Source: Bernardetia sp.
GTDB taxonomy: Bacteria; Bacteroidota; Bacteroidia; Cytophagales; Bernardetiaceae
Assembly: GCA_020630575.1 (NCBI GenBank)
Contig: JAHDBD010000023.1
Coordinates: 1-64,000 of the forward strand
Reading direction: 5' to 3'
DNA length: 64,000 bases
The notes under the pieces were generated by a model. That model was not told the origin of the DNA. It saw only the letters and a program-made list of their open reading frames with translations, and did not search any database. Each line of letters begins with the position of its first letter. The first letter of the stretch is position 1. The translations under genes and the position numbers were made by a program. Shown in pieces: positions 1 to 9,095 of the stretch.

Positions 1-2
1 AT

Positions 3-89
3 ACAATGCAAAACGTATCTTTAAATTCTTTTAATGCTACTTTTGGTGGAGATGAGCAATATAAAATCCTTGTACTTGCATTTGGATAG
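3..89 (+). CDS. 3' end of an unidentified gene (partial)
   Basis: An open frame enters from the left edge and reads 28 codons to a TAG at 87-89; the last residues are GGDEQYKILVLAFG. A hairpin with a T tract starts about 20 bases later, which supports a real gene end. The rest of the gene lies outside the window. The fragment is too short to assign a family, and it may belong to the integrated element suggested by the neighbouring recombinase. Confidence 0.45.
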   Translation, partial: TMQNVSLNSFNATFGGDEQYKILVLAFG

Positions 90-111
90 ATTCTAAATTT
101 TATAAAACCTC

Positions 112-145
112 AAAAAGCTATGTTTGAAAAAATGTAGCTTTTTTT
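112..145 (+). terminator. Rho-independent terminator after the partial gene
   Basis: The arms AAAAAGCTA and TAGCTTTTT enclose a loop of about 14 bases and run into a T tract. It lies 23 bases after the stop at 89. Confidence 0.6.
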
Positions 146-335
146 GTGTTTGCTTACGTAATGCAAAAAGTGAAGCTGAACCAAGGAGCAGTTCAACAGG
201 TGAAAACACAATCTATCCTTAAACTATCAAAAATGCACTTTTTATAAAAATGATAAAAATAGGACTTGTATTTTTTGTAAGATTTTAAGGGAAACCTTAC
301 AGAAAAAAATAACAAGGGGATTGTCATAAGTCCTA

Positions 336-363
336 TTTTATCCTACACAAAGATAGGATAAAA
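336..363 (-). terminator. Terminator of the recombinase gene
   Basis: A perfect 10-bp stem (TTTTATCCTA / TAGGATAAAA) with an 8-base loop directly abuts the stop codon of the minus-strand recombinase. A second inverted repeat, AATAGGACTT / AAGTCCTATT, lies just beyond it (around 258-338). Confidence 0.6.
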
Positions 364-1512
364 TTATTGATTACGGAATACTCTATCAAATTCATCTTTT
401 ACACGCCATTTATCCACAATTTTAGCATAGTGTTTTTCTGTCATTTTATGTGAACGATGTCCCATCACACGAGAAACAACATTTATATCAATTCCACTAT
501 TTAAAAAAAATGCTCCTGATGTAGTGCGCCCTAAATGGCTATGAAAATGCTTATTTATTCTTGCACGATAAGCACAAATACGTATATTATCATTGTATCT
601 ATGATTTGCAGCTACTTCTAAATTAAAATTATACTTTTTCAAAATTGCCATTGGTTGAGGAAGTAATGGTATTTGTTGTAAAGTATTCGTTTTTCCTCTT
701 CTTATTGTTATCCAGTTCCATTCTTTGTTGAATTCAATATGTTTGTATTCTAAATGTTTGATTTCATTGAAAGCAAGGCTAGTATAACATTGAAGTAAAA
801 ATAAATCTCTATCTCTTTCAAGATGCTGTTCTTTTTCTGTAAAAGTTAGATTTGCAAATTGTTCAAGTTCATTCATATCTAAATAAACATACTCTTTTAC
901 TGTATTAGAATAATGAAAGAGCTTATAGTTTTCTAGGTAGTTTTTAGATATTTTTTCCAATGAAAAGCCTAAACTAAAAGCTGCTTTTACTTTTGCAATA
1001 GATTTTCTTACAAATTCTTCTTTACATCGCTCACGCATAGAAGAACAAAGATTTTCTAAATGTTTTGGTCTGAATGTTTCAGCATAAAATGGTTCGCCTA
1101 TTTGTTTACAGAAAGGAACTAACCAAACATTACGAAAAGAAATATATACTTTGATTGTTGCTTCACTCCAGCTTTCCTGCTTTTTGCGTTCAAGTAGCAA
1201 ATCATAGAGTTCAATAACCGTTATCTTTTCAAATTTTTTATTATAAAAATCTGCTATTTCTTGAATGTGGCTAATATCGTCTCTATGATGATTAAAAAGG
1301 TTTGTAAGGTCAGAACGCAATCGGTTAAGTGCATCATTTACAACTTTTCCATCTGAACCAGTAGCATATCTCTTTTTCCAATGCTTTTCATTTATTCGTA
1401 TTCCACTAGAATAGCGTTTTGAATGCTGTTTATTGTGAGAGAGATACCAATAAATAAGAGCAACCCCATTTTTTGATTTTTGTGCTTTTCTAAGAGAGAA
1501 AACAATATTCAT
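364..1512 (-). CDS. Tyrosine recombinase / integrase, Bacteroidota type
   Basis: This 382-residue site-specific recombinase has an N-terminal Arm-type DNA-binding region (about 1-90), a SAM-like core-binding domain (about 95-200) and a C-terminal catalytic domain (about 210-382). The catalytic set is visible: Lys274, His326-x-x-Arg329, His352 in GHRS, and the nucleophile Tyr362. The first catalytic arginine, normally in a TGLR-like motif, is replaced: the aligned stretch reads YTSLAFNE with Ala247 in its place. IntDOT of the Bacteroides element CTnDOT also lacks this arginine and is active, so the gene need not be dead. Its start codon lies 207 bases from the 3' end of tRNA-Ala, the usual arrangement for an element integrated at a tRNA gene. 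The product probably integrates and excises that element, most of which would lie to the left of the window. Confidence 0.9.
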   Translation of the reverse strand: MNIVFSLRKAQKSKNGVALIYWYLSHNKQHSKRYSSGIRINEKHWKKRYATGSDGKVVNDALNRLRSDLTNLFNHHRDDISHIQEIADFYNKKFEKITVIELYDLLLERKKQESWSEATIKVYISFRNVWLVPFCKQIGEPFYAETFRPKHLENLCSSMRERCKEEFVRKSIAKVKAAFSLGFSLEKISKNYLENYKLFHYSNTVKEYVYLDMNELEQFANLTFTEKEQHLERDRDLFLLQCYTSLAFNEIKHLEYKHIEFNKEWNWITIRRGKTNTLQQIPLLPQPMAILKKYNFNLEVAANHRYNDNIRICAYRARINKHFHSHLGRTTSGAFFLNSGIDINVVSRVMGHRSHKMTEKHYAKIVDKWRVKDEFDRVFRNQ

Positions 1513-1640
1513 AAATTTACTTTTTTTGGCATACTATATAGTTTTAGTTAAAAATAAAAAAGGCTGCAAAAATACAGTAACCAAATAATTTGTAACAGTA
1601 ACTAAGTAAGTATCTAAATAAATAGGATGTAAAAAATATT

Positions 1641-1676
1641 AAAAAAGGCTAGTAAATTGAATTACTAGCCTTTTTT
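1641..1676 (-). terminator. Strong hairpin downstream of tRNA-Ala
   Basis: A 15-bp stem (AAAAAAGGCTAGTAA / TTACTAGCCTTTTTT) with a 5-base loop has T tracts on both strands. It follows the 3' end of the minus-strand tRNA by about 43 bases and also insulates the recombinase promoter. Confidence 0.75.
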
Positions 1677-1718
1677 ATAAAAATTGTCGTTACTTTTTAC
1701 AGATAAATTTATATTCTG

Positions 1719-1792
1719 TGGAGAGTATCAGATTCGAACTGATGACCCTTTCACTGCCAGCGAAGTGCTCTAGCCAACTGAGCTAAATCCCC
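1719..1792 (-). tRNA. tRNA-Ala (anticodon GGC)
   Basis: Read on the minus strand, the gene begins GGGGATTTAGCTCAG and contains the D arm, the anticodon loop CTGGCAG with anticodon GGC (plus-strand bases 1756-1758), and a T arm with TTCGAAT. The acceptor stem contains the G3:U70 pair that identifies alanine tRNAs, and the discriminator base is A. Two weak pairs are visible, 6-67 in the acceptor stem and 27-43 in the anticodon stem. CCA is not encoded. The 3' end faces the recombinase gene, so it is a likely attachment site. Confidence 0.9.
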
Positions 1793-1920
1793 ATTTTTGA
1801 TTTAAAATTCAAACTAATTCTTTAAAAAATAAGTTCATTTTTTAGAATTTTTCTAGCTTAGATTTTAGTCTAGCAAATAAAAGCGTATTTTTTCATAAAT
1901 ACAAATTTTATTTTATTTTG

Positions 1921-1928
1921 TACCTTTG
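1921..1928 (+). promoter_or_regulatory. Bacteroidota -7 box upstream of mtaB
   Basis: TACCTTTG matches the TAnnTTTG consensus of the primary sigma factor of this phylum, about 105 bases before the chosen mtaB start. No clear -33 TTG was found at the right distance. Confidence 0.45.
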
Positions 1929-2034
1929 TGGACTGTTCTAGAAACTTCATTCAAAAATTTCATTGCGTAGCTTAACTTCTTATCTAGTCTAAGTGGTATC
2001 GCCTGAATTCCAATATATAAAGAAATCAAAAGTC

Positions 2035-3354
2035 ATGCGTAAAGTAGCTTTTTACACCTTGGGTTGCAAACTCAATTTTTCAGAAACTTCAACCATTGCA
2101 CGCCAGTTTGAGCAGCGTGGTTATCAGCGTGTAGAGTTTTCTGAAACTCCAGATATTTTTGTTATTAATACCTGTTCGGTTACAGAAAATGCAGATAAAA
2201 AATGCAAACAAATTGTAAAGCAAGCTAAAAAAACTTCACCTAATTCTTTTGTAATTATTATTGGTTGTTATGCACAGCTCAAGCCTCAAGAAATTGCAAC
2301 CATAAAAGGTGTAGATGCTGTTTTGGGAGCTGCCGAAAAATTTCGTTTGTTTGAAGTTTTGAATGATTTTGAGCAAAAAGATACAGTCCAGCTTTGTGCT
2401 TCCGAAATTTCACAGGCTACTGATTTTAATACTGCGTATTCGTATGGCGACCGTACCCGTACATTTTTAAAAGTTCAAGATGGTTGTGATTATAACTGTG
2501 CTTTCTGTACGATTCCACTTGCAAGAGGAAATAGCCGAAGCGATACAGTAGAAAATATCTTGAAGGCAGCTAAAGAAATTGCAGCAACTGATGTAAAAGA
2601 AATTGTCTTGACAGGTGTAAATACAGGCGATTATGGTTTGATAAACAATGAACGTATCCATACTTTCTATGAGCTAATTCAAGAATTAGATAAAGTAGAA
2701 GGAATTGAGCGTTTTCGTATTTCATCTATCGAACCCAATTTATTATCAGATGAGATTATCGAATTTGTAGCTAAATCTAAAAAGTTTGTTCCTCATTTTC
2801 ATATTCCTTTACAGTCGGGTAGTGATGAAATTTTGCGTTATATGCGTCGTCGTTACAAAACAAGTTTATATACTGAAAGAATAGAAAAAATAAAAAATCT
2901 AATGCCTGATGCTTGTATTGGTGTTGATGTAATTGTTGGATTTCCTAATGAAAGTGATACCCATTTCATGGAAACGTATAATTTTTTGCATAGCCTAGAT
3001 ATTTCATACTTGCATGTCTTTACCTATTCAGAACGCCAAAATACAAAGGCTGCTGATATGGGAAATCCTGTTCCAAAATCAGTTCGTGCAGAGCGTTCGA
3101 AGATGTTACATAATTTGTCTGATAAAAAACGTCGTCAGTTTTATGAATCACAATTAGGAAAAACAAAAACCGTTTTGTGGGAAAACGAAGTCAAAGAAAA
3201 TAAAATATTTGGCTTTACAGAGAATTATGTTCGTGTAAATCAGTTGTATAATGTTTCATTGCCTAATACACTTCAAGAAGTGGAGTTAAAGGATTTCGAC
3301 GAATCAGATTCGAAGGGAACAGTAATTGCAACACCTATTTCTGAATTGGTTTAA
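2035..3354 (+). CDS. mtaB: tRNA t6A37 methylthiotransferase MtaB
   Basis: This 439-residue radical SAM enzyme adds a methylthio group to N6-threonylcarbamoyladenosine at position 37 of tRNAs reading ANN codons, forming ms2t6A. The N-terminal UPF0004 domain contributes three cysteines (about 11, 47 and 78, the first in TLGCKLN) for one iron-sulfur cluster. The radical SAM motif CxxxCxxC lies at about 151-158 (GCDYNCAFC), and a TRAM-like C-terminal region follows. The ATG at 2035 is chosen because homologues begin directly before this first cysteine; an in-frame GTG at 1993 would add 14 unconserved residues. It stands alone, with tRNA-Ala upstream on the opposite strand. Confidence 0.93.
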   Translation: MRKVAFYTLGCKLNFSETSTIARQFEQRGYQRVEFSETPDIFVINTCSVTENADKKCKQIVKQAKKTSPNSFVIIIGCYAQLKPQEIATIKGVDAVLGAAEKFRLFEVLNDFEQKDTVQLCASEISQATDFNTAYSYGDRTRTFLKVQDGCDYNCAFCTIPLARGNSRSDTVENILKAAKEIAATDVKEIVLTGVNTGDYGLINNERIHTFYELIQELDKVEGIERFRISSIEPNLLSDEIIEFVAKSKKFVPHFHIPLQSGSDEILRYMRRRYKTSLYTERIEKIKNLMPDACIGVDVIVGFPNESDTHFMETYNFLHSLDISYLHVFTYSERQNTKAADMGNPVPKSVRAERSKMLHNLSDKKRRQFYESQLGKTKTVLWENEVKENKIFGFTENYVRVNQLYNVSLPNTLQEVELKDFDESDSKGTVIATPISELV

Positions 3355-3825
3355 AAACTTTTAAATGGATAACATAGAATTATATCAAACTTCTCTATCT
3401 TATTTAAAACCTACTTTTCAAACAAACAATTCCTAAAAAAATCCTATCTTTACGTAAAAAAAGAAACTACCAATAAAATAAATTCTATTTTCCATGTTGA
3501 GTGGCTAATTATTTCATTTAGTCGATTTCTGATGGCTAGAAAGTGGATTTTATTATTTTTTTCTGTATTTTCAAGATACTATTCAATATGCTATTCAATA
3601 GAATCGTTAATTGTTTAGAATAAAAGAAATTAATTTGAAGTATTTACAGATTTGAGTGTTTCTTTCTCTCCTTTTTTAGGAGTTTTTTAATTGAAATGAT
3701 TATTATTTTCCTTGTTTTATCAAATATCCTATTATTTTTTGCAATTCTATATTGAAGTAAAAAACCTTTGTAATACTGAATTTAATAAATAAGCTAAAAT
3801 ATTAAATGAAATATAATTATATATT
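3355..3825. other. Intergenic region without a recognised gene
   Basis: This is 471 bases of very AT-rich DNA between mtaB and the repeat protein. No open frame of note, RNA gene or clear promoter consensus is seen. A near-direct repeat of CTATTCAATA occurs around 3580-3602. It presumably holds the promoter of the long repeat protein. Confidence 0.5.
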
Positions 3826-6800
3826 ATGCACAACATAAAAACTTTACTCCTTGCGCTTTTCATTTTTAGTGTTCTTCTGATTAGTCATTCTTCGTATGGA
3901 CAGCTTCTTCAAGGTATTGTTACGGTAAATAATGGTGCTTCAATCAGCAATGACCCAGAAGGACGTGTTATTTTAAAGATTTTTGCTAAAGGAGCTAGTG
4001 AAATGCGTGTTAGTAATAATGCCAGTTTTATTGGCGCACGTTGGGAATCGTTTGAAGGACAAAAAAACTGGCGTTTAGATGCTCGTGAAGATGGTATAAA
4101 AACAGTTTATGTGCAGTTTAGAGATGGTTCTGGCTCACTTGTTTCTGACCCAACTGTTGCTCAATTAGAACTTGATCGTAGTCCTCCTACCGACCCTTCT
4201 ATCAATATTAATTCAGGAGCAGAATATACCAATGCTAGAGACAGAAAAGTTTATTTGCAATTGTATTGTAATGAAGCATACGAAATGCAAATCAGTAATC
4301 GTAGTGATTTTCAAGATGCTCCTCGCTGGTATCCTTACAAAGAAACCATACAAGGCTGGCCACTTACTGGAGGAGAAGGTACTAAACATGTATATGCTCG
4401 TTATAGAGATTATGCAGGAAATATTTCAGAAACAGCCATTGACACAATAATTGTTGATCAAACTCCTCCTAAAGGTAAATTTGAAATAAATAATGGGGCA
4501 AAATTTACTACTTCTCGTGATGTCAAATTACAATTTAATGCAGAAGGCGCAAGTGATGTTTCCATACAGTCTTTAGGTACTTGGGTTGCTTATCAAAAAG
4601 AGATGGATTTTCAATTACCTGCCGAACAAGGTCCTCAAGTAGTAGCAGTAAAGTTTAGAGATAAAATGGGTAACCAATCTAAACCTGCCTTCGCTCGTAT
4701 TATTTTAGACTTAGAACCTCCTTCTATGCCTAGAATATTAGTTAATGGAGGAAATCGTTATACCAACAGTCATAATGTAAATATTCGCCTTTCTGCTATT
4801 GGAGCATCTGAAATGATGGTTAGCAATGATCCTAATTTGCGTGGCGCAGAATGGCAATCTTACCGTTATCTACTTCCTAGCTGGACATTTGATGTCGCTG
4901 ATGGAGAAAAAGTAGTATATGTAAAATTCAGAGATGAAGCTGGAAACGAAACAGAAATAAAATCAGATAAAATTATCCTTGACCAAGGAAAACCAACAGG
5001 AGGAACAATAAAGATAGTTTCTAAAGAAGGAAATCAAGGAACAACAAACAACAAAGAGGGATTAGTAAATCTTGAGCTTTCAGTAGATAATGATGATGCT
5101 CGTTATATGATGGTTAGTAATACTGAAAATTTCTTTGAAGGACGTTGGGAGATTTATCGAAATAAAGTAGAAGATTGGAAACTTGCAGTAGGAGACGGAG
5201 AAAAGGCTGTGTATGTCAAATTTAGAGATAGAGCAGGAAATGTTTCTAGTCCTGTTTCTGATAGAGTAGTATTAGACCTTACTCCTCCTATCGACACACG
5301 TATAGCTGTTGAGAAAAACTCAAAATATGTTAGAAGTACTTCTGTTGCTGTTAATTTATTTGCTCGTGGAGCAAGTGAAGTAATGCTCGGAAAATCAGAA
5401 CAATTTACAGGTGGAGAATGGCAAAAATATGAAGAAGAAATAAAAGGATGGCAACTAGAAGGGGCAGACGGTAAAAAAACAGTGTATGTGAAATTTAAAG
5501 ATGCAGCAGGCAATATAACTCCTCCTATCAGTACAGAAATTATTTTGGATAGAGTAGCTCCCCAAGATCCACAAATCAGAATAAATAAAGGAGATAGTGT
5601 TACCAATAACCCAAATAAAGTTGTTTTATTACAAGCAAAAGCTGATGGAGCAATTATGATGCAAATTGGAATGGATGCAACCTTTAGTGGTAGTCGTTGG
5701 ATTAATTATCAAGCAGGAAAAAATGTTCCTTTTGCTTTACCAGGGGACGATGGAATGAAAGAAATTTTTGCTCGCTTCAGAGATGAAGCAGGGAATGTTT
5801 CAGAAGTAGTTTCTCAAAAAATCCTACTTGACCGTACCCCTCCTATTGTTGGAGAAGTCAAAATTAATGAAGGAGATAATGGAACAAATGTTCAGACGGT
5901 AAATCTTACCCTAAATGCGCAAGGAGCAACACACATGATGATATCTAATCGTATTGATTTTCCAGAAGCAAAATGGGAGTCTTATAACACTTCTAAACAG
6001 TTTACTCTAGTAGGAGAAGATGGGATTAAGTTTGTTTTTGTTCGTTATAGAGATGGAGTAGGTAATATTTCTGAAATTGCTTATGACAGAATTGGTCTTG
6101 ACCGTACAGCACCAACTGGAGGAGAAATTACTATTAATAAAAACGCAAAATATACAACCAATATAAATAAATATGTAACACTTCAACTTCGTGCTAAAGG
6201 AGCAAGTGAAATGCGTATTGGAAAATCTCAATCTATGGACAGTGCTTCTTGGCAACCCTTCCGACCTATCATAATGAATCATATTTTAGCAGGAGAAGAT
6301 GGTGAAAATAAAGTATGGGTACAATTTGGAGATAAGTCAGGAAACCAAACTGAACCAATTAGTGCAAGTATCATTTTGGATAGACAAGCACCTTTTGGGG
6401 AAGAAATTATTATCAACAATAGTGAGCCTTATACCAACAAACATCAAGTAAAATTGAGTATAATGGCAGAAGAAGCTTCTCACATGATGATTACTAATCT
6501 AAGAGGATTTCCACCTCCTGCACGTTGGGAAGAATACAATACCTCTTCTAACTGGACTTTATCAGGAGCAGACGGTTATAAGACAGTCTATATAAAATTT
6601 AGAGATGAAGCGGGAAATCAATCTTTTGTAGCTAGTTCTCAAATCTTGCTAGATACACAACCACCACAGCCTGGAATTATCAGAATTGAAGGAGGACAAA
6701 CTCGTGTTAAAGATAACCAAGTAACACTTCTCTTTAATGCTCGCCAAGCAAATTATATAATGGTTTCAAACTCTGCTAAATTTGATGATGGAGCATACTG

Positions 6801-6936
6801 GCAAGAATATACTGATAAATTAGATTGGGTTCTTACAGGTGGAGAAGGATATAAAAGAGTATATGCCAAATTTAAAGATACAAGTGAAAACGAAACAGGG
6901 ATTATCTTTGCAGAAATTACTGTAGAAGGTTTTTAG
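3826..6936 (+). CDS. Secreted protein of 11 tandem Ig-like repeats
   Basis: This 1036-residue protein has a Sec signal peptide (about 1-25, hydrophobic core LLLALFIFSVLLI). The remainder is 11 tandem units of about 85-97 residues. Each unit starts with an I-x-INxGxxYTN-like strand, continues with a 'GASEMMVSN' segment and an 'RWExY' segment, and ends with 'VYVKFRDEAGNxS' and 'ILDRTPP'. The closing motif resembles bacterial Ig-like/cadherin-type surface modules. No LPXTG motif, lipobox or recognisable type IX sorting domain is seen at the C-terminus, which simply ends after the eleventh unit. It is most likely exported and acts in adhesion, cell-surface binding or matrix formation; this role is inferred from architecture only. 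A terminator follows 20 bases after the stop. Confidence 0.85.
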   Translation: MHNIKTLLLALFIFSVLLISHSSYGQLLQGIVTVNNGASISNDPEGRVILKIFAKGASEMRVSNNASFIGARWESFEGQKNWRLDAREDGIKTVYVQFRDGSGSLVSDPTVAQLELDRSPPTDPSININSGAEYTNARDRKVYLQLYCNEAYEMQISNRSDFQDAPRWYPYKETIQGWPLTGGEGTKHVYARYRDYAGNISETAIDTIIVDQTPPKGKFEINNGAKFTTSRDVKLQFNAEGASDVSIQSLGTWVAYQKEMDFQLPAEQGPQVVAVKFRDKMGNQSKPAFARIILDLEPPSMPRILVNGGNRYTNSHNVNIRLSAIGASEMMVSNDPNLRGAEWQSYRYLLPSWTFDVADGEKVVYVKFRDEAGNETEIKSDKIILDQGKPTGGTIKIVSKEGNQGTTNNKEGLVNLELSVDNDDARYMMVSNTENFFEGRWEIYRNKVEDWKLAVGDGEKAVYVKFRDRAGNVSSPVSDRVVLDLTPPIDTRIAVEKNSKYVRSTSVAVNLFARGASEVMLGKSEQFTGGEWQKYEEEIKGWQLEGADGKKTVYVKFKDAAGNITPPISTEIILDRVAPQDPQIRINKGDSVTNNPNKVVLLQAKADGAIMMQIGMDATFSGSRWINYQAGKNVPFALPGDDGMKEIFARFRDEAGNVSEVVSQKILLDRTPPIVGEVKINEGDNGTNVQTVNLTLNAQGATHMMISNRIDFPEAKWESYNTSKQFTLVGEDGIKFVFVRYRDGVGNISEIAYDRIGLDRTAPTGGEITINKNAKYTTNINKYVTLQLRAKGASEMRIGKSQSMDSASWQPFRPIIMNHILAGEDGENKVWVQFGDKSGNQTEPISASIILDRQAPFGEEIIINNSEPYTNKHQVKLSIMAEEASHMMITNLRGFPPPARWEEYNTSSNWTLSGADGYKTVYIKFRDEAGNQSFVASSQILLDTQPPQPGIIRIEGGQTRVKDNQVTLLFNARQANYIMVSNSAKFDDGAYWQEYTDKLDWVLTGGEGYKRVYAKFKDTSENETGIIFAEITVEGF

Positions 6937-6956
6937 AAAAAAATGTTTCAATAAAC

Positions 6957-6991
6957 TAAAAAGCATTGTCGTCTGGCAATGCTTTTTTTGT
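6957..6991 (+). terminator. Terminator of the repeat-protein gene
   Basis: The arms AAGCATTG and CAATGCTT enclose 8 bases, followed by a run of T. The same stem core recurs in the hairpins at 26420 and 28058. Confidence 0.8.
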
Positions 6992-6994
6992 GGT

Positions 6995-7026
6995 TTGTTT
7001 TTATATCAAAATAGAAAATAATTTTG
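6995..7026 (+). promoter_or_regulatory. Promoter of the DUF2167 gene
   Basis: A TTG at 6995-6997 and TAATTTTG at 7019-7026, 21 bases apart, match the Bacteroidota -33/-7 promoter. The start codon follows at 7074. Confidence 0.55.
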
Positions 7027-7073
7027 TATCTTAAATATTATAACAACATACTACTGATTTTAATTATTGAGCT

Positions 7074-7973
7074 ATGAAAACATTTTCTAGATTTTCAACC
7101 TATTTATGTATAGCTTTTCTTCTCTATAACTCATCTTTTTCTATTGTTTTTGCTCAGAAAAATGAAAAAGATAAAATAGTTGGACAAATTGGGCAAATCG
7201 ATTTGGCAGGAGTAGCTTTACTTTCTGTACCCAAAGGCTTTATTTTTATGGAAGGAAATTCGGCACAATCTCCTTATCGAATAGAATGTGATAGCATAGA
7301 ATATTTAGGTTGTTTGGTGGCCATTCCTTCTGAAAATACTACTGATTCTGTTCCTCCTTTTGTCATTGAATTGGTGTATATAGAAACAGGATATATTCCT
7401 GATACGACCATTTTCAGAACGCCTGAAGATTATTTTTGGAATGATATTTTGACAATCAATCACAAAAAAAATAAATACATTAAAGAAAATGGTTGTGATA
7501 CACTAACTATTCAATCTTGGGCAATGAAGCCCTACTTTTTAGAACGAGAACATCAGTTGCAATGGGCTGTTTCGTGTCATTCTAATAATCAAAATTATAT
7601 TCGTCATAGTACACATAAATTGGGTAGATATGGAGTTTTGGAGATGAATATTAGCACTTCACCTACACATCTTTTAGAGGTTAATTCCCAAATTCCTCTA
7701 CTTACTTCTAGTGTAGAGTTTTACAAAGGGTTCAGACACGAAGATTTTGATCCCAACTTTGATAATTTAGCAGCATTTGGTTTCGCTGGTCTTTTGGCAG
7801 GAAAAGTTTTGACAAAAGTAAAAGTTGTACCTTTTGTTTTTAAATGGCTAAAGTGGGTAATTATTGCCTTATTAGGAGCTTTTACGTTCTTTAAAAGAAA
7901 ATTAATTAAAAGAGACTTGGAAAGAGATTTAGAAATACACTATCTTGAAACAGAATTAGAAAATGAAGAATAA
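7074..7973 (+). CDS. DUF2167 family membrane-anchored protein
   Basis: This 299-residue protein has a signal peptide (about 1-27, ending in FAQ) and one transmembrane helix near the C-terminus (about 258-275, FKWLKWVIIALLGAFTFF), followed by a Lys/Arg-rich tail. The exported body shows the DUF2167 pattern as I know it: an early 'GVALLSVPKGFIFM', a central tryptophan-rich segment ending 'LGRYGVLEMN', and 'VEFYKGFRHEDFDPNFDNLAAFGFAGLLAG' (split here as VEFYKGFRHEDFDPNF and NLAAFGFAGLLAG) just before the helix. The function of the family is not known to me. It lies 58 bases before pfkA on the same strand, but no functional link is apparent. Confidence 0.75.
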   Translation: MKTFSRFSTYLCIAFLLYNSSFSIVFAQKNEKDKIVGQIGQIDLAGVALLSVPKGFIFMEGNSAQSPYRIECDSIEYLGCLVAIPSENTTDSVPPFVIELVYIETGYIPDTTIFRTPEDYFWNDILTINHKKNKYIKENGCDTLTIQSWAMKPYFLEREHQLQWAVSCHSNNQNYIRHSTHKLGRYGVLEMNISTSPTHLLEVNSQIPLLTSSVEFYKGFRHEDFDPNFDNLAAFGFAGLLAGKVLTKVKVVPFVFKWLKWVIIALLGAFTFFKRKLIKRDLERDLEIHYLETELENEE

Positions 7974-8031
7974 ATAGTCACTTTCTAATCTAAAAAAAAA
8001 CAATAATTAACCATTAATCACTAAATAAGAC

Positions 8032-9000
8032 GTGAAACGAATCGGAGTTTTTACTTCTGGAGGGGATTCCCCTGGTATGAATGCCTGCTTGAGAGCTGTT
8101 GTAAGAGGTGCATTATATTACGGTGTTGAAGTATATGGAATTCATAGAGGCTATCGTGGAATGATAGAAAATGATATTCACATGATGACTTCTAGAGATG
8201 TCAGTAATATTATTCAGCGTGGAGGAACAGTTCTGAAAACAGCTCGTAGCCAACGGTTTCTGACAAAAGAGGGACGAGAAAGAGCTTATCAAAATCTCAA
8301 AAATTTAGAAATTGACGGACTTATAGCCATCGGAGGAAACGGAACTTTAGCAGGAATGCAAACCTTTTGGGAAGAACACAAAATGCCTTTTGTAGGCGCA
8401 CCAGGAACAATCGATAACGACCTTAATGGAACTGATTATACTATCGGATTTGACACAGCTATCAACACAGCTTTAGAAGCCATCGATAAAATTAGAGATA
8501 CAGCTGATTCACTTGAAAGAGGATTTTTTATTGAAGTAATGGGAAGACATTGTGGAGATATTGCCCTTCTGACTGGAATTGGAGGGGGAGCAGAAATTGT
8601 CATGCTTCCCGAAATTGTCGATTCTTTAGATGAGATTGTGGAGTCTATAAAGGAAATGTTAGCCAATAAGAAAACTTCATTAATTGTAGTAGTAGCAGAA
8701 GGCGATGAACTTGGAAATGCTGAAGAACTAGGAAAAAAAGTAAGAGAACAAATTCCCAAATTTAAGTTTAGAGTTACTAATCTAGGACACATTCAGCGTG
8801 GAGGTTCGCCAACGGCAGCAGACCGAGTTTTGGCTAGTCAATTAGGTTTGGGCGCAGTAGAAGGTCTTTTATCTGGAAAATCAAATGTTATGGTTGGACA
8901 GTTAAAGCGAAAAATGATTTATACTTCTATAGAAGAATGCTTAAAGCCTAGAGTTATTGATAATGACCTTGTCAGAATGCTTCGTATTTTGAGTACATAA
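8032..9000 (+). CDS. pfkA: 6-phosphofructokinase
   Basis: This 322-residue enzyme phosphorylates fructose 6-phosphate to fructose 1,6-bisphosphate, the committed step of glycolysis. The length is standard for bacterial ATP-type PfkA. Visible motifs are the N-terminal GVFTSGGDSPGMN loop, the catalytic TIDND (126-130, catalytic Asp128), the substrate-binding EVMGRHCGD, and QRGGSPTAADR. The nucleotide/Mg loop, usually GGDGS, reads GGNGT (101-105), so the aspartate that helps hold Mg-ATP is an asparagine. Residue 104 is still glycine, which fits ATP rather than pyrophosphate use. The start is GTG at 8032, because the conserved KRIGVFTSGG follows it directly. Confidence 0.93.
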   Translation: MKRIGVFTSGGDSPGMNACLRAVVRGALYYGVEVYGIHRGYRGMIENDIHMMTSRDVSNIIQRGGTVLKTARSQRFLTKEGRERAYQNLKNLEIDGLIAIGGNGTLAGMQTFWEEHKMPFVGAPGTIDNDLNGTDYTIGFDTAINTALEAIDKIRDTADSLERGFFIEVMGRHCGDIALLTGIGGGAEIVMLPEIVDSLDEIVESIKEMLANKKTSLIVVVAEGDELGNAEELGKKVREQIPKFKFRVTNLGHIQRGGSPTAADRVLASQLGLGAVEGLLSGKSNVMVGQLKRKMIYTSIEECLKPRVIDNDLVRMLRILST

Positions 9001-9025
9001 ATTTTATTAGAATTTCTATAAAAAT

Positions 9026-9062
9026 AAAAAACTCATTTTACATTACTGCAAAATGAGTTTTT
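9026..9062. terminator. Bidirectional terminator between pfkA and the DUF4382 gene
   Basis: The arms AAAAACTCATTTT and AAAATGAGTTTTT enclose about 10 bases and give a T tract on either strand. It sits between two convergent genes. Confidence 0.8.
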
Positions 9063-9095
9063 GATATTTTTTATAAAAACATCTAAAAGCGATTA

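Noticed and set aside
1993..2034. GTG start for MtaB at 1993
   Set aside because: The added 14 residues are unconserved; the ATG at 2035 directly precedes the family's start motif.
5154..5606. Long minus-strand open frames inside the repeat protein, alaS, hutU and fadD
   Set aside because: They are opposite to strongly supported genes, show no family pattern, and arise from codon bias.
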